Positions 1 through 5,416 of a stretch of 5,850 nt of DNA are shown here, one piece after another; within the stretch, counting starts at the first letter, position 1, and every line of letters begins with the position of its first letter. The DNA is from a bacterium TMED198 (GTDB lineage: Bacteria; Fidelibacterota; Marinisomatia; SCGC-AAA003-L08; D37C17): contig NHIV01000075.1 of NCBI GenBank assembly GCA_002170735.1, forward strand, positions 4,939 to 10,788, given 5' to 3'. Below the pieces are notes generated by a model, which was not told the DNA's origin, did not search any database, and saw nothing but the letters and a program-made list of their open reading frames with translations. The translations under genes and the position numbers were made by a program.

Positions 1-464
1 ATTTTTTGATCAACATCTTGCTTGTAGAGCTCTTTAATATCTGAAGCTATACCTTTAACAACAGCTTCGCCACCAGGCCTATACCCAAGGTTGACATAAT
101 CCTCGTACTTCTTAACACCAAACTCCTTAGAAACAAGGTCCAGAGCTTCGTTTGCCATAAAAACGCCATCTGGCCACAATGCTGTAATGTAGACCTTGTG
201 ATTCCTAGAGAAGACCTGTCTTAAAAGAGCTATTGCCATTGGATGGATCTCAGGCCTAGTGCTAGGTCCATATTCAAAAGAAATCAAAATGTTAGACCTG
301 TCATCTAAAGAGTCTATCTCATTAAAAACTCTTTGTGACTGAGGTGTAGGCCTGACAGCTAATGCAAACCAATCTGGCTTTAGAAGTGGCAAGAGTACAG
401 ACAAACCAATTAATATAAAAATATATCTTCTATCTAGTTTGCCTAGTTTAATAAAAAATTCCAT
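1..464 (-). CDS. membrane-anchored alpha/beta protein of unknown function (N-terminal part, C-terminus beyond left edge)
   Basis: The frame opens with ATG at 464-462 and stays open for 154 codons to the window edge, so the gene is truncated at its 3' end. The start is 2 bases after the stop of the preceding gene, with a weak AGG at 476-474. The protein begins MEFFIKLGKLDRRYIF, then has one hydrophobic helix (about residues 13-29) that should act as a membrane anchor. A soluble region follows from about residue 37. It shows strand-helix-strand alternation: NILISFEYGPST (58-69), a helix around PEIHPMAIALLRQVF (71-85), strand KVYITALWP (90-98), a helix around 101-115, then YEDYVNLGYRPGG (120-132). 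I recall similar MEFF-start proteins beside GlmL-like genes in several environmental phyla, but I know of no experimental function. In this topology the domain could face either side of the membrane. The gene is real: conserved-looking residues, good spacing and operon position. Its function is unknown. Confidence 0.85.
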   Translation of the reverse strand, partial: MEFFIKLGKLDRRYIFILIGLSVLLPLLKPDWFALAVRPTPQSQRVFNEIDSLDDRSNILISFEYGPSTRPEIHPMAIALLRQVFSRNHKVYITALWPDGVFMANEALDLVSKEFGVKKYEDYVNLGYRPGGEAVVKGIASDIKELYKQDVDQK

Positions 465-466
465 AA

Positions 467-1285
467 TTAATCGCCTAAGAATGAACGTTCTAAACCTATT
501 ATTATTCTAAATGATGTAGCGGCAATGCCCAGCCCAACCCCTATCATTATTGCTCTAGACCCTGCTGCAGTTGGAACATCAAAAATCCAAGATGCTACTA
601 CAGGGAAAGATAAAAGTGCTGGAGTTTCATTTGACCACCCTAATAAATATCCTATAATTAAAATTGATGCAATTCCAAAAACAACGCTAAATAAAATATT
701 GATTTTTGATTTTAAAAAACTTGCCAAAAAAGCCACAATACCTAAAACATAGATAATTGAGGCAAACCACCATGGGATTTCAGATCCAATGGGAACACGG
801 CCTATCATTAGTACAATCCCTGAGATAAGTAGTAAGGTTGCTTCAAAATTCCTAATCCGGAAAGCCCTGTATGAGGCAGAAGCTACAAAGAAAGCTAATA
901 AAGCAAACATGGTAGCTGATAGAGGTGTAAATAAATTAAAAAATATCCATTTAAACAATGTCCCTTCTGTCTGAACATGCGCTCCCCAAGCAACGTCATC
1001 AACGCCAATGTAGAAAAATCCTGCAATAATTGAAAGGGCGAATCCAAGTATTGCAATGGTACTGTATTGCCAATTGTTTTGTTTTCTGACTACCCTTACC
1101 GCTTGAACCTTAATTAAATTCAAAGCTCCTAAAATAGCCGCGAACGAAGCAATAATATCAAACCACTGCATTCCATCATTATCAACATAGTTTTGAATAG
1201 ATTGATTGTTTATAAAATGACCGAGTAAAGTTAGAAAGCCTACTCCGATAACGATTAAAAGTGGCATCTGTCTTTTTAAAAACAT
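467..1285 (-). CDS. polytopic inner-membrane protein of unknown function (272 aa)
   Basis: The start at 1285 is supported by an AGGTG motif 8 bases upstream and by the stop of the preceding gene only 3 bases away. The protein is strongly hydrophobic, with seven or eight likely membrane helices near residues 8-25, 42-60, 76-94, 115-137, 148-164, 173-190, 196-215 and 241-262. Polar motifs sit between or at the ends of the helices and look like functional positions: YRAFRIRNFEA (139-149), GRVPIG (162-167), SRAIMIGVGLG (243-253) and GLERSFLG (264-271), the last at the extreme C-terminus. A loop around residues 95-110 (VDDVAWGAHVQTEG) lies between helices 3 and 4. I do not recognise a transporter family signature. 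I recall this family as a regular neighbour of DUF6754 and GlmL-like genes, without an assigned role. It is most likely the integral membrane core of the complex suggested by the operon; that role is inference. Confidence 0.9.
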   Translation of the reverse strand: MFLKRQMPLLIVIGVGFLTLLGHFINNQSIQNYVDNDGMQWFDIIASFAAILGALNLIKVQAVRVVRKQNNWQYSTIAILGFALSIIAGFFYIGVDDVAWGAHVQTEGTLFKWIFFNLFTPLSATMFALLAFFVASASYRAFRIRNFEATLLLISGIVLMIGRVPIGSEIPWWFASIIYVLGIVAFLASFLKSKINILFSVVFGIASILIIGYLLGWSNETPALLSFPVVASWIFDVPTAAGSRAIMIGVGLGIAATSFRIIIGLERSFLGD

Positions 1286-1288
1286 TTA

Positions 1289-2143
1289 TTAGGCACCTAA
1301 AAATTTGATAGAACTAAACTGGATAAATCCAAAAAAATTAAACAACTCCAAAATTCCAAAAAATATAATTGAAATCATAGCAACTAATTTTGCTATATCT
1401 TGTCCTTTCAAGCTGCCTATTAATTCAGGTTCATTTGATAGATAGGCACTAGCTGCAAAAAACTCTTCACCGATTAAGGTGTAATCACAGGCTGTAACAA
1501 AGAATGGAATTTGCGCAGACGATCCAGTACCTGCAACTTGAAGAGCTCCAATTGAATTTCCTGTTTCAGCAAGGAGCAATGACTCAGCATAAAATTGGCC
1601 TTGATAAAAAACTGCAGCAGGCTTCTCTCTAAGCATGATTCCATTAATTCCTGCGGCATATGCAAACTGATCATCTGTTAAATAGTGAACCATGTTGTCA
1701 TTGTACAAATCAGGCCTGCCAGACTTTAAATATGCCTCTTGGCATGTCTCTCTTGCGGCTTCCATAACTATAGATTTAGAAACAGGTACATTTAGTTCAG
1801 TTTCATATTTAGCTGTCATATGAGCGACATGCCCAAGAACAAGCAAACCTGAAACAGTTTCAACTCTATCTAAATCTGAAATACCAGGTACAAAAAGAAC
1901 GGGCTTTCCCATTTCAGTCGCCCTCCCAATTGATTCTTCTATAGCCTTCATTCCAGCAATTGGTCTCAAGTAGATATCACCTCCATCCCTAGAAAGCTTT
2001 ATATAGTAGTGCAAGATAAATGAAGTAATTGCTATTACAACAAACATCAACTCATTGCCTTCGACAAAAAATGAGCCATGGCCTAAATAATAAAATATCA
2101 TTACACTTGAAAAAATTAGTAAATATTTAAATTTTAAATTCAT
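1289..2143 (-). CDS. DUF6754-type membrane protein (284 aa)
   Basis: The ATG at 2143-2141 overlaps the TGA of the preceding gene (ATGA), which suggests translational coupling. Two hydrophobic helices come first (about residues 5-20 and 31-48). A globular domain of about 200 residues follows, and a last helix lies near 252-274, just before a short tail. The domain starts at RPIAGMKAIEESIGRATEMG (60-79), has a strand PVLFVPG (81-87), a helix ETVSGLLVLGHVAHMTAKYE (95-114), VPVSKSIVMEAARETCQ (119-135), and then GINGIMLREKPAAVFYQGQF (165-184). A conserved-looking run FFVTACDYTLIGEEFFAA (214-231) is followed by SLKGQD (244-249). This matches what I remember of the DUF6754 family, whose function is unknown. 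A segment-by-segment resemblance to the truncated protein at 464-1 is described in the findings. Both should be membrane-associated parts of the same complex. The family call is from memory; no search was possible. Confidence 0.88.
   Translation of the reverse strand: MNLKFKYLLIFSSVMIFYYLGHGSFFVEGNELMFVVIAITSFILHYYIKLSRDGGDIYLRPIAGMKAIEESIGRATEMGKPVLFVPGISDLDRVETVSGLLVLGHVAHMTAKYETELNVPVSKSIVMEAARETCQEAYLKSGRPDLYNDNMVHYLTDDQFAYAAGINGIMLREKPAAVFYQGQFYAESLLLAETGNSIGALQVAGTGSSAQIPFFVTACDYTLIGEEFFAASAYLSNEPELIGSLKGQDIAKLVAMISIIFFGILELFNFFGFIQFSSIKFLGA
1294..1298 (-). promoter_or_regulatory. ribosome binding site for the 272-aa membrane protein
   Basis: The transcribed strand reads AGGTG, then an 8-base spacer containing TAATAA, then ATG at 1285. 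The site lies inside the last codons of the DUF6754 gene. It fixes the start at 1285 and indicates that this gene has its own initiation signal rather than depending only on coupling. Confidence 0.6.
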
Positions 2144-2412
2144 TTTTTTTCAGCTTCTAGTCTTTCAAGCTCTAATAATAGCTTCTCAATATTTTTCCTA
2201 TCTTCAAGAATGATAGAGAAATTATAGTAAGATTGTGAGTTAATAAAAATAGTTAATAATGGTCCAAAAAAAACTAACACTTGGCTGCCAAAAAATGACA
2301 AATACTTTATCATTTCTAGAAAAAAAATAGCTGGGACTGAAAATCCATGTTCAAAAATTTTTTTTGCCACATCATTAATTATTATATTTTGTTTTTCTAT
2401 AGATGCTATCAT
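2140..2412 (-). CDS. small membrane protein with charged helical tail, unknown function (90 aa)
   Basis: The ATG at 2412-2410 is preceded by a good AGGA site with a 6-base spacer, and the gene lies 2 bases after the preceding stop. It overlaps the next gene by 4 bases, which supports it as a true coding gene despite its size. The N-terminal 20 residues are polar (MIASIEKQNIIINDVAKKIF). Residues 24-58 (from SVPAIFFLEMIKYLSFFGS onward, through FFGPLLTIFI) are hydrophobic and could form one long or two short membrane helices, with an internal E33-K36 pair. Residues 66-90 are helical and highly charged (around IEKLLLELERLEAEKK), a possible amphipathic or coiled-coil tail on the cytosolic side. 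I recognise no named domain. A short membrane subunit with a charged tail suits a linker between the cytosolic and membrane parts of the operon's products; that is inference. Confidence 0.82.
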   Translation of the reverse strand: MIASIEKQNIIINDVAKKIFEHGFSVPAIFFLEMIKYLSFFGSQVLVFFGPLLTIFINSQSYYNFSIILEDRKNIEKLLLELERLEAEKK

Positions 2413-2414
2413 AA

Positions 2415-3542
2415 TTAGTCCTGTAAAATTACCTCTAAATTTGCTCTTGGAACAGTACTAAATTCACCATTTTCAAATTTAATTTTTGCAACCCTTACAA
2501 GAGTTTCTGACTCCATCTTCAAAAGTTCAGAAGGCAATTCAGCGACCGTTCCAACCTTGCCAAAATAAGGAGCTCTTATAACTCTCACATTAGACCCCAC
2601 GTTAATAACCAACTCATCTTCGTTAAATTCTTCATGTTTTTCATTGTCACTATCTAGTGCAACAACGACTTCAGGTCTGATTACCCCTGCTCTTATCTGG
2701 GTTGCCCCATTAATTGAGCCATACCTCCCTTCCAAACTGTTAAATAATTTAAAAGTTCTTCTGGCCATTTTAATTTTTCCAAATCCTTCTGTTATTAGTA
2801 GCGATGTTCCAAGGTTTTCTGAGCCAGTAATTGCAACGCCAAGGTTGAATCCTAGCAATTGAGATAAATCCGTATAATTAAAGCCTCCCACGATAATTCC
2901 AGATACATTCATTTTTTGGGCTTTTCTATAAGCATCAAGAGTAATATAAGAACCTCCAACCACTATTTTTCCATTTAAATCTGGAGTTATCATATCGCTG
3001 ATAATTTCATCTTGCTCAGTTTTTGTTAAAACTTTGATCTCCCCTTTATTCTCACCTCCAACACCAAGAATGCCTTGGATTATTGCGCAATTAGATTGAA
3101 TTAAAACACCTTCTTTGTCGAAAACCTCTTGAACCATCCCATCTATATAAGAATCAATCTCTACAGGCAATGCAGGTTCTGATATAGTAGCTTGGCCTGT
3201 GATATCTGAAACATTTAGCAAAAAGCCATCAACTGGAGATTTAACTGAAGCTTTAAACATTCCAAAAAAACCTTTGCTCTCAGCAATAACCTGTCCTTTT
3301 ACAATCTTTTCATCAACTTCTATTAGCATTAAATCTTTAACTCCATTTGGCTCAACATTAAGCTGTTTTGATAGATTGACCATATGGACATTACCCGGGA
3401 TTTTTGTAGAGGCTACAATTGTATCGTGAGATATAGCTTCATTCTTATCTACATGAACTTCCCCCTTAAGAGGAAGTAGTCTTTTTTTAGAGAGAATTGT
3501 TGACTTTAAAATTTTTAATCCGGGTGTATATGATTTTGACAT
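2415..3542 (-). CDS. soluble protein with RnfC/biotinyl-like barrel-sandwich region and C-terminal KOW-like barrel (375 aa)
   Basis: The start at 3542 is 7 bases after the stop of the GlmL-like gene and has an AGGG motif that overlaps that stop. No signal peptide or membrane helix is visible, so the product is probably cytosolic. Residues 1-45 are basic and polar. Residues 46-125 contain IEVDEKIVKGQVIAES (74-89) and VKSPVDGFLLNVSD (100-113), the paired half-motifs of a barrel-sandwich hybrid fold as in RnfC N-terminal or lipoyl/biotinyl domains. The lysine-modification motif MKM is absent. Residues 190-255 contain IVVGGSYITLDAYRKAQK and SGIIVGGFN, an alpha/beta region rich in small residues. 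A KOW/SH3-like barrel lies at 311-375, with LVINVGSNVRVIRAPYFGKV (311-330), GTVAELPSE (331-339) and FENGEFSTVPRANLEVI. It has no iron-sulfur cysteine motif, so it is not a functional RnfC. The domain calls come from motif reading. An adaptor or scaffold role beside the ATPase is inference. Confidence 0.88.
   Translation of the reverse strand: MSKSYTPGLKILKSTILSKKRLLPLKGEVHVDKNEAISHDTIVASTKIPGNVHMVNLSKQLNVEPNGVKDLMLIEVDEKIVKGQVIAESKGFFGMFKASVKSPVDGFLLNVSDITGQATISEPALPVEIDSYIDGMVQEVFDKEGVLIQSNCAIIQGILGVGGENKGEIKVLTKTEQDEIISDMITPDLNGKIVVGGSYITLDAYRKAQKMNVSGIIVGGFNYTDLSQLLGFNLGVAITGSENLGTSLLITEGFGKIKMARRTFKLFNSLEGRYGSINGATQIRAGVIRPEVVVALDSDNEKHEEFNEDELVINVGSNVRVIRAPYFGKVGTVAELPSELLKMESETLVRVAKIKFENGEFSTVPRANLEVILQD
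2419..2422 (-). promoter_or_regulatory. ribosome binding site for the 90-aa membrane protein
   Basis: The transcribed strand reads AGGA followed by a 6-base spacer and ATG at 2412. This is the best-spaced Shine-Dalgarno in the window and supports the small gene as truly translated. It lies within the last codons of the KOW-domain gene. Confidence 0.65.
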
Positions 3543-3547
3543 GCAAG

Positions 3548-3551
3548 CCCT
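3548..3551 (-). promoter_or_regulatory. ribosome binding site overlapping the stop of the GlmL-like gene
   Basis: The transcribed strand reads TAGGGCTTGCATG: AGGG shares its first two bases with the TAG stop of the ATPase gene and sits 5 bases before the ATG at 3542. Ribosomes terminating on the ATPase message would be placed on the next start, favouring matched expression of the two soluble proteins. Confidence 0.55.
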
Positions 3552-5415
3552 ATTTAATAAATCCTATTAATTTTTGATCTTCCTTCATCCTTCTATCATC
3601 TGAATATATCTGTTCTTCATTGTATTCATCTAAAGCTATTGACCAATTACTTAAAATTGATTTTCTCTTATCTATGTCACTAGAGAAGCCTAACTCCGGT
3701 CGACCTCTTCCATCAAGAATGATTCCTACTTCACCGCCAAAAATTTGCTTCTCTATTATCTCACCTTCGCCTTCACCCAAATCAATACCCCTTTCAGGTT
3801 TGAAGATGCATTCAATCGGAATAAAATCAGCCTTTATTAATTTAATTTCACCTTCAATTAGCGTGCCCTCTATTTCACCTTCTGGGTGTTTAATTAAATA
3901 AGACATAAGCTGTTTATCATTTTTTACTTTCCCAACTGGGGCGATCACTGTTCCAAGTCTAACCAGGCAATCCTTTTCAAACACTTCGACAGCCGCCTTT
4001 GGGTGAACAGTAGATAAAACTCCTAGCTGTGGCATCATAAAAATTGAATCAACAGCCAATTGTGTAATCCCTTGTGGAAGAAAAGCATCAACAAGCATTT
4101 TTGCTGATTGAGACCTTCTAGGGGCGTGAGACAAAACACCTCCAGATCCAACTAATAAATCTAAATCCATCATATCCACCAATGTTTGGCCTGACATGGT
4201 CTGATCAAATGCATCAGAAATAGTCCTTTCCTGCTGGACCCCCTTCAATCCAACTGCAAAATTTTTGTGCTGATAGAAAGAGAGTCTAAGCGCCTCTCTA
4301 GCAATTGCCTGCTCAATTTTCAACTCATCAATAGATTGAGGGATTGTCGTTGGTCTAATCATTTTATTTGCTATTCTATTCATTAAATCTTCTTTGTCTA
4401 AATCAAACGGAACCCACCTGGCTACATTATCTATACCTGCCTCAGCAAGTACATTGCAAACAGAATAACTCATCCCTAAGTTTGCACTTACAGTTCTATT
4501 GAAAATGCCTTGAAAAACTGAAAACACATCTGTTGTGGCACCTCCAATGTCAACACCAAGAACAGACATTTTCTCTTTTTCAGCAATTTTCTTTATAATT
4601 TCACCAACTGCTCCAGGAGTTGGCATTATAGGCGTATCAGCCCAACTCATAAGTTTTTTATAACCAGGAGCTTGAGCCATAACATGCTCCATAAACAAAT
4701 CATGGATTTTATCTCTACTTGGCTGAAGGTTTTCGCTGTCAAGTGTTGGCCTAATATTTTTAACTACCTCTAGATCACTTATTTTTGATAATTTTTCTTT
4801 AATACTATCTCTAGCTTTTTTATTGCCAGCATAAATAATTGGTAGTTTGTAGTTAATACCTAATCTAGGCTTAGGATTTGCAGATTCTAAAATTTCAGCT
4901 AATTCTACAACATGAGAAACCGTTCCACCATCAACTCCACCAGAAAGAAGTATCATATCAGGTCTAAGCTGTCTAATTCTCTTAACTTTTTCATGGTACA
5001 TCCTTCCATCATTAGAAGCCAAAACATCCATGACAATTGCGCCTGCCCCAAGAGCTGCTCTTTGCGCGCTCTCTCCTGACATTGATTTTACAACACCAGC
5101 AACCATCATTTGCAATCCACCACCAGCTGAACTTGTAGAAATGTAAAGATCTATACCATCTTCACCTTTATCGCATGTATTAATAAACATTTCACCATCT
5201 AAAATTTTTCTCCCTGAAAGTTCTTCTAGCTCCATAACTGCATTTAAAACTCCTCTAGTAACATCTTCAAATGGAGCCTCTACAGTAGTCGGGGATTCAC
5301 CTCTATGCGTCATTCTATATTCGCCGTCTATACACTGAATAAGGATTGCCTTAGTTGTTGTTGATCCACAATCTGTTGCTAGAATCACTTTACTTTGATC
5401 TAATTTTTTCTTCAT
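3550..5415 (-). CDS. GlmL/MutL-family ASKHA ATPase with C-terminal extension (621 aa)
   Basis: This belongs to the glutamate mutase L (GlmL/MutL) family, relatives of the hydantoinase/BcrA-type ASKHA ATPases. Classical members sit between the B12-dependent glutamate mutase subunit genes and are thought to reactivate or protect the enzyme. The nucleotide-binding signatures are intact: phosphate-1 DCGSTTTK (15-22), STSSAGGGLQMMVAG (93-107), LLSGGVDGGT (156-165), phosphate-2 GVDIGGATTDV (287-297) and an adenosine-type LVGSGGVLSH (421-430). It is therefore predicted to bind and hydrolyse ATP in the cytosol. It has no signal peptide or membrane helix. Usual members are about 460 residues. Here the ATPase core ends near residue 490 and a 130-residue acidic and glycine-rich tail follows (GEGEGEIIEKQIFGGEVGIILDG area, 547-569), probably a small beta domain. 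The start at 5415 is one base after the cdsA stop and lacks a clear Shine-Dalgarno, so translation is probably coupled. No mutase genes are present nearby, so I give no glmL symbol. Confidence 0.93.
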   Translation of the reverse strand: MKKKLDQSKVILATDCGSTTTKAILIQCIDGEYRMTHRGESPTTVEAPFEDVTRGVLNAVMELEELSGRKILDGEMFINTCDKGEDGIDLYISTSSAGGGLQMMVAGVVKSMSGESAQRAALGAGAIVMDVLASNDGRMYHEKVKRIRQLRPDMILLSGGVDGGTVSHVVELAEILESANPKPRLGINYKLPIIYAGNKKARDSIKEKLSKISDLEVVKNIRPTLDSENLQPSRDKIHDLFMEHVMAQAPGYKKLMSWADTPIMPTPGAVGEIIKKIAEKEKMSVLGVDIGGATTDVFSVFQGIFNRTVSANLGMSYSVCNVLAEAGIDNVARWVPFDLDKEDLMNRIANKMIRPTTIPQSIDELKIEQAIAREALRLSFYQHKNFAVGLKGVQQERTISDAFDQTMSGQTLVDMMDLDLLVGSGGVLSHAPRRSQSAKMLVDAFLPQGITQLAVDSIFMMPQLGVLSTVHPKAAVEVFEKDCLVRLGTVIAPVGKVKNDKQLMSYLIKHPEGEIEGTLIEGEIKLIKADFIPIECIFKPERGIDLGEGEGEIIEKQIFGGEVGIILDGRGRPELGFSSDIDKRKSILSNWSIALDEYNEEQIYSDDRRMKEDQKLIGFIK

Positions 5416-5416
5416 T

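Noticed and set aside
525..974. Two plus-strand open frames opposite the 272-aa gene
   Set aside because: They are antisense to a well-supported membrane-protein gene, have no ribosome binding site or family-like motifs, and are explained as shadows of it.
1474..1674. 66-codon minus-strand open frame inside the DUF6754 gene
   Set aside because: Lies entirely in an alternative frame of a conserved domain and has no independent start signal.
75..1717. Repeated palindrome AGGCCT at 75-80, 252-257, 348-353 and 1712-1717
   Set aside because: Each copy encodes an Arg-Pro pair (AGG CCT) in frame on the minus strand, so codon preference explains it better than a regulatory or uptake sequence.
2644..3901. 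Three plus-strand open frames of 72-93 codons opposite the KOW-domain and GlmL-like genes
   Set aside because: All are antisense to strong coding genes with intact motifs; their serine/proline-rich low-complexity composition is typical of reverse-strand shadows.
3550..5415. Glutamate fermentation (methylaspartate) pathway operon
   Set aside because: Only the GlmL-like ATPase is present; no mutase catalytic subunit, B12-binding subunit or methylaspartate ammonia-lyase is visible.
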